Origin: Diphasiastrum complanatum | Lineage: Eukaryota > Streptophyta > Lycopodiopsida > Lycopodiales > Lycopodiaceae | Assembly: GCA_029204225.1 (NCBI GenBank) | Contig: CM055099.1 | Location: forward strand, 50,198,075-50,262,074 | Length of the DNA stretch: 64,000 nucleotides | Reading direction: 5' to 3' | Part shown: piece by piece, positions 24,166-36,529 of the stretch | Position numbering within the stretch: the stretch's first letter is position 1 | Layout of the letters: every line of letters starts with the position of its first letter | Notes under the pieces: model-generated | Database searches by the model: none | What the model saw: only the letters and a program-made list of their open reading frames with translations | What the model was told of the DNA's origin: nothing | Position numbers and translations under genes: made by a program

Positions 24166-24539
24166 AATAGTGTAAATTTTGTACATAATTGGGTTCCACA
24201 CATGTATGGCCAAAATGCCACGTGGCAATCCACTCCTAATATAGGTTAGGTCAATTCAAGAGAGTTGGTCATGTCTATTTGGTGGCCTACACCTAAGTTT
24301 AAGGTGAAAATTTGACCAACTAGCTACCTACCAAGCATAACTCTAGGATCTAGGCTAGGGTTTCATTTTAGGTCAAGGAGACTGAGTTAACTTCCATATT
24401 ACATGCTGGAAATCCACCTAACTTCAAGAAGGAAGTCAAATTTGCTATGTATTTCCTCTCTCCATAGTGAGAAGATAGAATATTTTTGGAGCTCATTGGC
24501 AATCTCAAGCTAGTTCACTATGTACATTGAGTTTTGGTG

Positions 24540-25020
24540 ATCCAAATGAACCAAATCAATTTCTACTTGTTTCTCAGGTTGAAGGCCGTACTACAGCCTG
24601 TAGTACACACGTGTGGGCTCGGATTTCAATGTTGATCAATGCTTTTGATTGTTAATGCTTGTTGTCTGTCAAATTGCCAATCTAGATCAACTTTTTTGTG
24701 TATAGTTTTTTGATAGACTGGTAAGCAAGCATCCAATCACTCTTGTGGATATTTTGTAGATCCATTTATGGTCCTAAAGTACAGTACTTCCAAATGGTAT
24801 CAGATCCAAGTACAAGAGCATAAGCCATTGATCTAATACAAATCCATTTTTAGCAAGTTTTGGTGCTAAAAACTAGTATTGAGAGGGCAAGCTAGAATCT
24901 TGATTTTGGTGAGGAGATTTGATCCCAAACTTGGTAGGGGTCCAAATCTGTACTGTCCACATGTAGGGCACCTCTGAACCTGCAGAGGTTCGTCGCTGGG
25001 AGCAACAACCTCACCTTCAC
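24540..25020 (+). mobile_element. LTR end with tRNA-Met-type primer-binding site, plus strand
   Basis: TGGTATCAGATCC at 24795-24807 matches the tRNA-Met primer-binding site with one or two changes. The preceding 200 bases (to about 24590) contain CACACGTGTGGG, also present next to the 17.2-kb LTR, suggesting a related family. The leader downstream enters a GA-rich repeat; no gag follows. Confidence 0.45.
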
Positions 25021-25257
25021 CTGCATAGCACAAAGAGAGAGGGAGAGGAGAGAGAATAGAGAGAGAGAGGAGAGAGAATAGAGAGAGAGCGAGAGAGAGT
25101 GCCTAGGTCAAGAGATGATTTGGGGGCTCGAGCACCTACCCAAAGATATTCACACCCAACCTAGGAAGGAGAGAGAGAAAGAGAGAGGAGAGAGAGAAGG
25201 CCTTGGCTAGGAAAGGCTTTGGGGGCTCGAGCACCTACCCAAACCTATTCGGTCCTA

Positions 25258-25313
<56 letters not shown>

Positions 25314-25320
25314 ACAACCT
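25020..25320 (+). repeat. GA-rich repeat region
   Basis: GA microsatellites (the longest, about 50 bases, ends near 25311) with a duplicated block GGGGCTCGAGCACCTACCCAAA at about 25124 and 25222, each followed by an ATATTC or CTATTC variant. The repeated unit is about 98 bp. Confidence 0.8.
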
Positions 25321-25789
25321 TGACTGGATGTGTGGGATAGCCTTTGAGAGATGTGTCAAGGTAGGTATTCTTGTTTTACCTTTACTATTATCAAAGGAAC
25401 GATTATTGTTGTCTCACCTTAAAGGATCGAGCAGAAAGCACCCCTTTCATATTTGCTGACATGCCCGTACGTTCAACGAAAAGATAGGTAAGGAACATAA
25501 CATATGCTTCATGTCATGCCCGGCTTTCTTCGGCTGCCAGGGCGCCCCTTTGTATCCTTTTATAGGTCCTAAAAACATCCCCCACAGTGAGAGAACTTTG
25601 ATTTTCCACCTGTAAACCCTAGCAGAGGAAAGATGAAGATATTTTGGGCTTTTCTCAGCCTTTCCCTGAGCTTTCACTTGCAGCCTCTTGTCCACTGAGG
25701 TCGCCCTACCTCAAGTGTTCTAATGCAATTTACGGCTCTCTGATTGGTGCGATATTGACTGCCAGCAAGCCGATTTTCCTAGAAATCCG

Positions 25790-27090
25790 TCAACACCCCA
25801 CGAAACTGGAAATTTTCAAAATTTCCTCAGTTTTCCACCCAATCTGACCCTGTAAATTGCTATGGCTCTCTCTCACTGCTCTTTGCAAATCCTTGCAAGC
25901 CTTGTTGCGCCAAACGGCTATCCACACAGTGAATAACGCAGCCAACATCGATGATTTCCCCGAAACCACCGAAACTACAAGATTTTTCGTGAATCCTCCC
26001 CGGAATCCACCTACGACGATCTTTTTGATCTTCCTCGAAGCTCCAATCGAAGGAACTTTGCTGTCTCTGTCTAGTGTCATATGTGAGGTAGCACCTGAGT
26101 CCAGGTACCACCCGTGGTCAGGTGATATCTCTTTAACTTCCATGTGCTCCAAGCCCTCCTCTTTCACTTCTTGATCCTACATAGTTTGGAATTGGCTCTC
26201 ATGGCATATTTGTAGCCATGAATGCCACTGACACCTCATCATCTTCTTCCTCTACTACGTTCGCTTGAGCCATCCCCTTGTTCTTCAGATCTTCAGCCTT
26301 CTTGTAACAGTATTTCACTATGTGCCCCAGCTGATCGCAATAGTAGCATTTGACAGCCTTGTTTCCAAGCCTTTTTTTTCATTCCCTTGCTCACAGGGCC
26401 ATGCTGGAATGAAATTTCAGTCTTTTCTTGAGTTTTGAGGTCTTTTAATTTGCTGAGCAATGCCAGTTCATCATATCTCCTCATGGAGAAGCCTTCTTGT
26501 GACGAAATCCGCATCTAGCTTTTCTTCCATGCTTTCTAATGAGATCACGAGTGGATCATACCGTCTTGGAATGCTATTGAGGATGGTGTATACGAATTGG
26601 TATTTCTCCACAAGTGCTCGAGCTCCCTGCAACTACCTGGATAAGCCTTTCAACTTCTGCAAATGGCTAGCCATGTCATCGCCTTCTGACATTCTCAAGC
26701 TGGTGGACAACTGCCTCTACAGCAAGAGGATTTCCGCAGTCCCTTTCAGTTCGTAGAAAGATTTCAACAGCCCCCAAACCTCCTTCACTGATGTTGCACC
26801 CTGAATCTGAGATACTGCTGCTTCTCCCAGGGAAAGGCATATCATCATGTATGCCTTTGCTTCCTTTGAACCTACTTGAGCTACAGTCACTTTGTCCTTT
26901 GGTTGAACCTCTTCATCGACCTCCACGACTTCAGATTCGTTGACGACCCCCTCACCACAGGTCGCGCTCCTTCAGCACCATATCCATTTTCCAGCTCCAT
27001 GCGCTGTGATTCTCGGTTTCTAGCATGTCGATGACGTGTGGATCGATCAAGGAGCCCACTTCGAAATCCATCTGTGTTCAAAAAACTAAC
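25790..27090 (-). pseudogene. Ty1/copia gag-protease remnant, family A
   Basis: Reading right to left: a start near 27075 (MDFEVGSLIDPHVIDML), the gag body (KEAKAYMMICLSLGE, VKEVWGLLKSFYELKG), CYYCDQLGH-like knuckle sequence near 26310-26350, and the protease motif HGWYLDSGATSHMT near 26110, followed by broken linker sequence to about 25860. Several frame changes and stops interrupt it. Integrase, RT and RNase H are absent. The LTR at its 5' side (27234-27495) belongs to the same family as the one at 10136-10446, so the two copies preserve different parts of one family. Confidence 0.8.
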
Positions 27091-27220
27091 TTGGCGATCT
27101 GAGTCCCTCTCACAGTGCTGTCACGTTTGGATCTTGATTTCTGAGTATCCAACGGTGTTGACGCATTCAATCTATGTATACAATAGCTGCCTACAACAGA
27201 AACGAGCTATGCGCGATGTG

Positions 27221-27495
27221 GTCCCATAACCATTATTGGAATTTCCAATCCTGAAAGCTTTCGTAGGAGGATGGCAACAATTACAAAGAATTAATTATAA
27301 AGAAATCAGACTATTCAAAAGATAACACATGCTTGAACAATAGAGCAGGAGACAAAAAGCGTGCATACTCATTAATTAACGCTTATACATATAGTACCTC
27401 GTTTCACATGTCAAGAAGACCATGCTTCGCATACTTGCCAAAAAAAACATTTAACCACATAGCCTATGCCAAGTAAGCATTATCCTTACTCAAGA
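27221..27495 (-). mobile_element. LTR of copia family A (5' LTR, truncated) and primer-binding site
   Basis: The complement of 27234-27495 aligns by eye over about 260 bp with the LTR at 10136-10446, including GGCAAGTATGCGAAGCA, TTAATTAATGAGTATGCACG and TTTGAATAGTCTGATTTCT. It ends TTCCAATA. It is followed by ATGGTTATGGGAC, a degenerate primer-binding site (27221-27233). The match breaks off near 27495, so the outer part of the LTR is lost or diverged. Confidence 0.75.
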
Positions 27496-28043
27496 AATAT
27501 AATATTTATTCTAAAATTTTTCCCCACAAGAAAAATGATTGGAATTCAAGAATATTTTTCCAACTTGATCCTTAAAAAGATTATGAGTTATCCAAACTTT
27601 GCAATCAATCAGGTAATTAAAGACACAAGGTATATCAAAACCACTTTAACATCCGTCTTCACTACAAAAACTTTACACAAACCTCTAGACCTAAATTGTT
27701 TCTTTATTTCACATGGATACCTTTGCACACATACCAGATTTTCCACACAAATCTATGCAAGTGGCTGATCCCGTGAAAGTTTTATTCCTATATCTTCATC
27801 TCTCTCTTTTAAAAGAAATTCCATAATTTCCATTGAAAAGGTTCTCAGGAGACAATGTATAAAATATCAAAGGTTAGAAAAAGTCAGTAATTAGTATTCA
27901 ATACTATTACAAACTGTGGTAGCCTAGTTGTTATAGATTTCCACAAAATTAGTGAATTAAGTAGTATAAAAGGTTTTATCATTCCCCAAGAGAGAGAGAA
28001 ATCTCTTCTTTCAGATCGATAAGTGTACACAGGTGATGGATAG

Positions 28044-28361
28044 ATGGTGGATGTAATATTCAAAACAGAATACTACAATGACAAATCTGGTTATCCAAAG
28101 ATATTGAGTAGATTGACGTCCAAAAACACCAAGGATGAAACGATCTGGTCAAGGTTTGAAGGTATAGAAGGGTACGTTATCTTCCAGGCTCTTAGGACAA
28201 CAGTAAGCAAATTAATCAGAGAGCAACAAGCAAAAAGATCCTTCACAACGGAATCTGTTCGGCTTTTGATTCCTCTCAACAAGCACAAGAAATTAGTTCT
28301 TAACATAGAAAGCAACAAAACAGAACATCAATTAATCAGAATTAAAAGAGGTTCTATTTAG
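28044..28361 (+). CDS. Hypothetical ORF, 105 codons
   Basis: An open frame starting MVDVIF, preceded by AGTATAAAAGG near 27963, which resembles a TATA box. It abuts the broken end of the minus-strand Ty3 element at 28371. The sequence is basic, with no recognised motif. It may be a host exon fragment or a chance frame. Confidence 0.2.
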   Translation: MVDVIFKTEYYNDKSGYPKILSRLTSKNTKDETIWSRFEGIEGYVIFQALRTTVSKLIREQQAKRSFTTESVRLLIPLNKHKKLVLNIESNKTEHQLIRIKRGSI

Positions 28362-28370
28362 AGTTATGCT

Positions 28371-31300
28371 TTAGGCTTCAGCTAATTCCCTGCACACATT
28401 AGTTAGAATTGTTGCTCCCGGATGTCGCCTATAAATCCACGTTAGAAAATCTGGATGTCGCGTATAAGCGTACGTCCCCCAATCAGTGGTAAAAGTTGTT
28501 TTTGATCTATCTTTTTCCTTAATGAAGACTTGATTGTAACTGGAAAAACTGTCTAAAAAAATGTATCTTTCGTGTCCAGCTACTTGGTCTAGGATCATGT
28601 CTGTATATGGTAATGGATGATAGTCTTTTGTTGTGGCAGCATTTAACTTTCTAAAATCTTGACATACCCTTATTTTACCGGTCTTCTTTTTGGGAACTAT
28701 CACAATAGGTGATACCCATTCACTACTTAGAACAGGATATATGATACCTGCTCTTATGCATTAATCTAATTCATCTTTCACTAATAATGAATACTTTGGA
28801 TTTAACCTGTATTGTCTTTGCCTAACCGGTACGGCTCCTTAGATCAAGTCTACTCTATGCTCTCTGGTCTGACTGGTGTTTATACAAATTCATAATTTCT
28901 ATGTCTACATAATCAGTCTTATCTACCATTCCTTCAGACAGGCTTGCTCTGGTTCCACCTAGAACTTCCCTTGACTCGGATGTTAGAAACTCAATTTTCT
29001 CTTCCTCGTCTATTTCATAACATTCTATGAAATTGACTAAGGATTCTGTAGGTTCTGCTATTTCATCACCCCATCTCATAAGGTGACCTCCTAATGGACT
29101 GGATGTGAGAATGTCTGGAAAGAATACTTGTTTGGTGGATCAATTTATAATAGCATCCGCCTGGTATAACCATGGTCTTCCAAATAATATTGAGTATGGC
29201 GGCGTATCTAATGGATTTATGACAAAAAAATTCATGACAAAAGTCTCTGTCGTTATAATTACATTAACACCTCTCAACTCTCCTATTGGTGTGCATCTAT
29301 CTAGATGCATATGCTAAATGAATTTCATGAGGAGTAGTAGGCTAGATCAGGTCTTCTAATCCTAACTCCTTAACCATTTTCTCAGTCATTAAGTTGATGC
29401 TAGATCCTGAGTCTACTAATATTTTATTGATCGTATGGCCTCCTATAATGGCACTTATCTCGGGGACTTCAGAGTCTCCTCTATCTACATATTCTACTAT
29501 GTTGCTATATGCAGGTATGGATAATGTAACAAACCTCTCTCCTTTAGCAGTCCTTACCGAATGAACTCCTCCATCCTCTGAAGTATAACTCAAGGAAGAT
29601 GTAGGCGTCTCGCCTTCATATTTATCCTTCTCCCAGTATACAGTAATCCGTTTATGGCTCTTTCCTTCTGATGTTGCCATTTGGTCTCGTAAGGTAATCT
29701 CCTTCTTCCTTCAGTGGGTAATAACATCAGCTTGATATAGCCATGGTCTCCCTAATAAGACTTTGTAAGATGATTCCCTAGTGGTTTTTAATATAATGAA
29801 GTCCATCAAAAACTTATGGTCACCAATGTAAACTGTGACCTGAGACAACTCCCCTATTGGAGTTCTCCTAGTTGCATCTACTAATCTCAGATGTCTAAGT
29901 GTGGGCACTATTCTATGATGAATGCCTAACTCATACGTTGTCTCTTCAGTCATTATATTTACACTGGATCCGGAATCTATGGGTACACTATCTATAATGC
30001 ATCCATTAATTATCACCTGGATTTCAGGTGGGCCTTCGTCACCATGGTTTATCAATCCTACGTCGACTAATGACAATTTAGCTTTCTTTTTCCTTTTCTT
30101 TTTCTTTTGCAAGAATTGTTTAATCTCTTTCTTATAGTATTGATTATCCCCTAATAACTGTTTGAAAGTTATATTGGGCATTCTAGAGGCAAAATCTTCC
30201 ACTATGTCATATGAACGATGTCTAAGTGGGGATGGGTCTCTAGGTATCTCATTACTTATTATTGGATCTGAGAACGTTACTTTTTTTTAACTTTTTTTCG
30301 TTTCTTCGTCTAGGAGTTTCTTAGCTTCTAAACTGATATTTGGTTCATAGTATTTTTCATTATATCTATCAAAGTCTGGGTCTTTAGGAGTTTTTGTGAT
30401 TTGTTCGGCAGGTTGCATTTTAGTTATCATGTTTTTCACGCTTTTCGCAGTTTTTGCAATATTCGCATTTTTATCTTTCTTAGTTTTCTTTTTATCTCTA
30501 AGAGTTGGCATATTCTTCCTACTTCTAGTTGTGACTTTATTTAAATCTAAGTCTAATTCCGGCCAATCTTGGTCTTGATTTTTAATGGTCTTGGACTCTA
30601 CTTCTATCCTTTGGACTACCATGTCAGATTTAGATGATCATGGCTCACCTTCTCTCGGCGTATTAACAAACCGCGGTTTATACCGTGGCTGTTGTGGCTG
30701 AGGACATTCTGCAGTGACATGTCCTTCGCCTTTTCAATTAGCGCAAAGTGGCACATATCCTACTGACCTCCTAGCTTCGGGATAGTCAGACGAATAGTGA
30801 CCAAGGGCTCCGCAATTATAGCATGAACCCTTTACTCTTGGTGGTGGAGTGAAATCTCTTGTCCCTCCTCTACGCAAAATAGTATATTGTTGGCTATTGC
30901 GTGGTTTAGATGTAAAATTCTTTTGGTTAGGAGGAGTAGTAGTATAGGCTACTTCCTCATGATTATCAACCAGACAGAGGAATAATTCTTCCTCCACATA
31001 GCTGATTTGTAAATTAGGACAATTTCTTTTAGAATGTCCCTCTCTACCACAAGCTGTACACCAAATGTTAGCATTTGATTTTGCTTTCTTCCTCTTAGCT
31101 TTAACATTGGACATCTGGACTTTTGAGTCCCCCATTTCTTTCGCTAAAAGCTCTACACTTTTCCTTAATGGATCTATCTTTTTGGACTTTTCCATCCTTC
31201 GTCTCCTATTTGAGTTCTTACTCTTAGATTTTCTATAACTAGTTTCTTCTTCAGACGATGAAGAATAAGATGAAGAATTAGAAGACTCTTCTTCATTAGT

Positions 31301-31640
31301 TAAATCAGATTCTAATTCAGACTCCGTAGACGAGTCGGATTCTTCTATTCTTTTATGTTTATGCTTCTTATTAGTACTCTTTCTATCGTTTCTTCTCTTT
31401 CTAAAAATTTTAGAAATTTCATAATTCTTGGCGGATGCTATGACATCCTCTAACGAATTCGTCAATCCCTGACGACAATACCTATCTATCTTCTTGGGTA
31501 ATCCACCCAAGAACCATTCATTTTGCATTGGGAGAAGATATTGTGCTCCTAACTTTTCGTATTAAATTCTTAACTCTTGGAGTGTATTTCCTAAGTGACT
31601 CCTCCTGTTTTTTCTCCACTTCAGTTTTTTCTCCACAGAA
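28371..31640 (-). pseudogene. Ty3/gypsy gag-pro-RT remnant with two retropepsin domains
   Basis: Right to left on the minus strand. Gag from about 31570: FLGGLPKKIDRYCRQGL, an acidic Ser/Glu linker and zinc knuckles CTACGREGHSKRNC and CYNCGALGHYSSDYP (last Cys lost). A third knuckle has its second Cys replaced by TGA near 30733. Gag, linker and proteases share one frame (31528 to 29342), cut only by stops. Protease 1 has PIDSGSSVNIM (about 29970) and LLGRPWLYQAD. Then, about 100 codons on, protease 2 has LVDSGSSINLM (about 29410) and LFGRPWLYQAD (about 29180). After a frameshift near 29300, RT begins at about 28840 (EWVSPIVIVPKK, VCQDFRKLNAAT, YIFLDSFSSYNQ). It breaks before the catalytic YxDD. 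No integrase or LTR was found. It is probably of the Tat/Athila-like side of Ty3/gypsy. Confidence 0.85.
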
Positions 31641-31709
31641 TTAAGCCCTGCTAACAATCTTGTGGAATAGCTTATATGATGCAGTTTGTGAATCAATCGG
31701 TTTCCAAAC

Positions 31710-34017
31710 ATGGCTTTGAAAAGAGCTTTTCTGACCCGAAGAGATTATCTAAAAGAGCTACTGTCCATAGAAGAAGGTATGGGTAATTTCAAAGAAGCAG
31801 CAGCGTTAGCAGAGGCTCAAGGAAGTCGGGAATTGGCTGCAAAGATGTTTATGAATGCAGGATGTTACGAAAAAGCAGTTCAGAAGATGCTTCAGGTAGC
31901 ACAATGGAAAATGCTTTGGGCTCATGGCAACAAGGGGTGGCCCCTGCAACCCTCTGCGGAAGCAGTAGATCTTTTAACATGGGCAAGTAGACTTATTCCC
32001 TCAAACAGCATCATCTCTACTCGAGTTAGACACGAATCTTCATGTCCAAATTTTCAAGAATATGTGGACAACTGGAGGATAGCACATGATTTGGGGAGTT
32101 TGAAACTTGAACTTCTTTCTGGCAGACAGCTGATTGACATAATTCATCAGACATGGTGTCTACCAGAAGATAATACCGATGAAGCTGTCTCTGTACCTAA
32201 GACGGTTGATTTTTCTAAGAATTACGACCAATTGATACTTATTTCAGGAGCAGTTTGGAAAAGCTGGCGTGAAAAGGTTGCACATATCATTCAAGCCCAT
32301 CAAAGGTCTGAAAAGCTTAGGGACACAGCAGATGATGAGCTTTTTCTGAACTGCTCGTATGACATTCTTGGAATATGCAATGAAGAAAATTTGTTTATGC
32401 TTGATGACTGTCAAGCATCATGGCTTCAAGACACACAACTGAAAGTTTTGCCAAAGCAAAGCAGAAGGGCCCAGATTAATTCAAAAGTACTCTCAAATTT
32501 GGCTATAAGGTTTGGTCAGCACAATTATGGTTGTCCTGTAAGACAATCATCATCGCCTTGCGGAATGCAGTAATGAATTTGTTGTCCTTGGATCAATGTG
32601 ATTTTCCAACAGTGTCTCGTAGCAAAAATCATGTCGGAACCATTGTTGTAGAGCTCCTTTTCACATTGTTTGAAATTGCACGAGAAATGTTGGACTTGGA
32701 TATGCCTGGGGAGACGCAATTGTACATTTTCAAGTCTCAGACATTTTCAGATGTCATGTTTGAACCAGATACCAAGGAAGGAGCGCCTCTTTCAGAGGAG
32801 GTTGCCTCCTTGGCCACAGATGAAGATGCTGATGCAACTGCTAGCACTCATGACCATGAGACAGCTATCGAGGAATGTTATACAGCAGAAGCAGTCTCCA
32901 TTTGGATAAGCAATGAAGGAGAGAAAACACCAATCGAGAGGTACAGTGATGCTGCAACCAGTTCTGTCTCCTTAGAACACTTCGACTTGGAAGATGGTAA
33001 CTCAATTCCCTTCTATATTCTGGAGAGAATGCTAAGATGGTTAAAGATTGCAAAGAGCAAAACTCAGAAAGAGCTCTCTTCAGCAGAACGCCATGAAAGA
33101 TTTGCTCGTTGTGTCTTCCGGACGCAGAGTCTTCAGGACGAGAATTACATCAATATATTTCTGACAGAAGCCTGTCCTTTGAAGGTGAAAACATTTCTTC
33201 ACGTTACCTTTTGAGAAGATCATATTCAACTTTAAATGGAATTTGGATGGTTCACCTTTTGAAAGTGTTTTTATTAGTAATGCAAAATAAGGAAAATTCT
33301 GCTTTACTGTTTGAGACCCTTATCAGTAGAATCTTCTAGTTCTATAGCAATGCAGTGTTAACTTTCATTCTGAGTCCCCAATTTGGCATGTTTTCTCTTA
33401 GCTTGTCTGAAGTTGTAATGACTAAAGTAGGTCTTTCCATATTACAGAAGTGATTTTCTCATTACAGCAGTAATTTGATCAAGATAAGTAGGCCTAAAGA
33501 TGTCTTTAAATCAACAGGAACGTGTAGATATATGTCTCAGCAATTTGTACCAAGTCATAGAGGACATAAAAGCTGGAGTAACTGCTAGCAATCATGCGGA
33601 TGATCTACTTGAAGAATTTAGTGAGCATAAAGAGGATTTGGAGAGCAAAATGAAAGTCTTAGACCCCAGGTAAGCTCCTACATACTTTTCTGAATATTAT
33701 TTCTTAGCCTGTCGAAAGTTTTCATAGAATTGGCATAAATCTATATGTGACCTGTTGAAAAGTCTTCCAAAGAAAATTTCTCTTTTGTCTCCTGCTATTT
33801 TTCTAGCCTTATATTAATGTAATGCTGATACAGGGAGAAACGCCATGAAGAATGTGACATTTTATGGTTACAGAAGGGAATTTCTGCAATACGTAGGAAA
33901 CTTGCTCTAACAGAGGAAATCTCAAAGTATAATAAAGCAGTGAAAGAACAGTCAATTTTTTCAGGAGGAGCGAATGAGAAAAAGCAATCTGCAGAAGGGA
34001 AGACAGAACCAAAATAA
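31710..34017 (+). pseudogene. 3' part of a TRANK1 / UvrD-helicase-like gene (fragment, frameshifted)
   Basis: The first block (31710-about 32510) encodes KRAFLTRRDYLKELLSIEEG, NFKEAAALAEAQGS, WAHGNKGWPLQPSAE and VDFSKNYDQLILISGAVWKSW. This pattern is typical of the C-terminal part of plant TPR/ankyrin-like (TRANK1-type) proteins that carry a UvrD-type helicase domain. The reading frame shifts by one between about 32500 and 32530 and continues to 33184. There GT follows ACPLK, a plausible donor. Two further exons are supported by splice signals: about 33520-33670 (ERVDICLSNLYQ...VLDPR) and about 33836-34017 (EKRHEECDILWLQ, ending AEGKTEPK). The helicase-bearing 5' part is absent; a minus-strand Ty3 remnant abuts the left side. 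I read it as a truncated or broken copy, though an intron interrupted by the transposon is possible. Confidence 0.6.
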
Positions 34018-35330
34018 GAAGAAGACGAAGGGTGGAAAAAAGGTGAATGACACCAAGCTCACCTGGCTGGTGGCTGGCGGCTGGTCTTAGTTGCTAGTTA
34101 GCAAAGGGGTTATTCATGTAGCCATATCCATGATTGGCAACCGTGTATACATAAGTAGCAGCTTTGGCCAATGCAGGAGCAACTGAGGCAGTGTACAGCC
34201 TGCGTTAGCGCTATTTTTGTCCCCAATAGTCGAGAGCCCATAATTTAGTAGCACACTGTGGTAAAAATGGAGGAGGAGCAAAAAATTATTTTTGATGTTG
34301 AATTCCTCTTTGTTATAGACTTGACCGTGTCAATATTCGACAAAAATTGTTAAGTGTTTTCTTTGAAAGTGTAGTTAAAGCATGGTTTGCATATTCTTGC
34401 CATGGCTAACAAATTATGCAACCTCATATCAATCAAATCTGGGACAATCTGGGACAATATAACAGTAGAGAATTATAGATAGATGCAATGCATCAATGAG
34501 AACGTAATTGAGAAGCTGATCAATTATAATGCTTGATTGTCAATTCCAGTCAACGCCAAAACCTGGATTATGCTGAGCAAAAACTGCACTATGCTCTGCC
34601 ATCTGCTAAATTCTATACCAATTTCCCTGCTTTATTAGGGCTTGGTCTATGAACAAGTATTTTGGCCCTCATGTAACCAAATGCCCATCTCTTAATTACT
34701 CAGTGCTTTTTACTAAGTATTCTAGCAAAGTTGCAAAAGCAACTTTTTCCTGGAAAAATGGGACTGTCCATAGAGGCCATAACTGGCAGCCTGTTAAAAA
34801 TGGCCTCCAAAGTAAACATTTATTTGCATTCTGATCAATAGAAAAGTCGTGAATGCTATTCGCACAGCAAGACTGACTATTTACTAGCTGCTTAGGTCCT
34901 TCGCATTCGATTGGGTTGTCAAAAAATTTCGCGATACCATTGAAATTGCAAGATTTTGAAGCCATAGGGCTTTTGATTGTGGCCTTTCAAGTATAAATAT
35001 CATGAATGAATTTATGCATAAGCTATTTCAAAGGAATCTAGTTGAATAAAATAGATATTGTGGCTAAAAATGACTAATCAAATGAATGATTCTCCTATTG
35101 TAAGAGTTAAGGTCAGATTGAGAAAGAATCTCTGAGGTGAATTTGGAGACTCTAAAGAATAAAAGATATAAATATCTACATCCTCTCATTGCATTGAGAT
35201 ATTGGTTTTCAATGCAAGCATGAGAGCTCTTCAAGCACTATAGGTATGTAATACTCTTAGTTTATAAAGAATTAATAGGCTTATTCCCAACATGCATGAG
35301 CATGTCATAATTCAATTGACTATTTTTGTA
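34018..35330. other. No gene recognised
   Basis: AT-rich flank of the TRANK1-like fragment. A 61-codon frame at 34649 has no recognisable motif. Confidence 0.5.
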
Positions 35331-35339
35331 AAAATCATT

Positions 35340-35710
35340 CAAAAAACAAGGTGTTGCATGAATCCAAAATATGGTAGAAGGATGAAACAAGAAATTGACA
35401 AGCTAGATAGTAAAGATGCAGATTCATTTATGCTATCGAACATAGTCCATGGTTCTCACTAGTTGTGTTGGTGCCTCAAAAGAATAGACATTTTGAGTAT
35501 GTGTAGGCTATTGTGGCTCAATTCATTCACAATCCATGACTATATTCCACTACCCTTCACATTAACAATATTGGATGAGGTAGCTAGACAAGAGATGGAT
35601 ATATTTATGGATGGATTCAATGGATACAATCAAATACAAATTGTTGAGATATATAGAAAGAAAAAGGTCTTTCTACCAAATGAGTGTTCAATTTTCAATT
35701 TTTGTTAAAT
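35340..35710 (+). pseudogene. Ty3/gypsy reverse transcriptase fragment
   Basis: The frame reads NPKYGRRMKQEIDKL, then a stop, then YIPLPFTLTILDEVARQEMD and FMDGFNGYNQIQI, which follow the order of the N-terminal RT motifs of Ty3 elements (LPF.D.ILDEVA, F.DG.SGYNQ). The catalytic YxDD region is missing. It runs into a CT microsatellite. Confidence 0.75.
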
Positions 35711-35773
35711 TCATATCATCTAGGACAAGAAGAAACAAAGCAAGGCATTTTCACAGGAAAAAAAGAGCCAACA

Positions 35774-35873
<100 letters not shown>

Positions 35874-36095
35874 TTTATATTCACTTGTCTCTCCTCATTT
35901 TTGCTCTCTTTCTCTCATTTTCCCACTCCTTCACACAATTGCAACCCTTTCTCTACTTTTTGTTTGCCAGTTAATGCAAATTTTAGTCTTCTTGCATGTT
36001 GCATCTAAAATAAACCTCAAAATGATTGATGAACTATGAAATTAAACCACCAATCACAATCATTATTGGAATAGTAGATCGATGTCTACAAAACA

Positions 36096-36096
<1 letters not shown>

Positions 36097-36134
<38 letters not shown>
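36097..36134 (+). repeat. (GT)n microsatellite
   Basis: About 18 GT units following ACACAC. Confidence 0.95.
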
Positions 36135-36529
36135 TTCAAAAGGCTTTTGGCCTCGTGTCCAATACAAACATTGTATATCCACAAAACAAACAAAATTCAA
36201 ACACTAGACTACTTATCATTGAAGGTGCTCTATTCATCAACATCAGTAGATGCCATGACCTTTTGCACCTGTTTGCATAAACACAAACAACCAAAATGAC
36301 AAAGATAAGTATTTGTCGCCTACCAATGATATGATAATCAGATTTGAATCGAATGGACATAATGATAAATATATCATAAATATAACTCACTCTAGAGTAA
36401 ATGTCCTGATGAATTAGTTCTACCACCAAACTATGGTGCCCACATCCCAATAATGACTGAAATCATTTCAGTGCATCAAACTTCCAATAATTCAATTGGA
36501 GTGTCATTCTGTCAGATCCAGATCCCAAC

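Noticed and set aside
25447-25695. 82-codon minus-strand ORF with a TATA-like CTATAAAAGG nearby
   Set aside because: No recognisable protein. The TATA-like word alone is too weak in repeat-rich DNA.
32510-32570. Short intron explaining the frame change in the TRANK1-like gene
   Set aside because: A GT...AG pair exists, but removing 61 bases leads to a stop soon after. A frameshift fits better.
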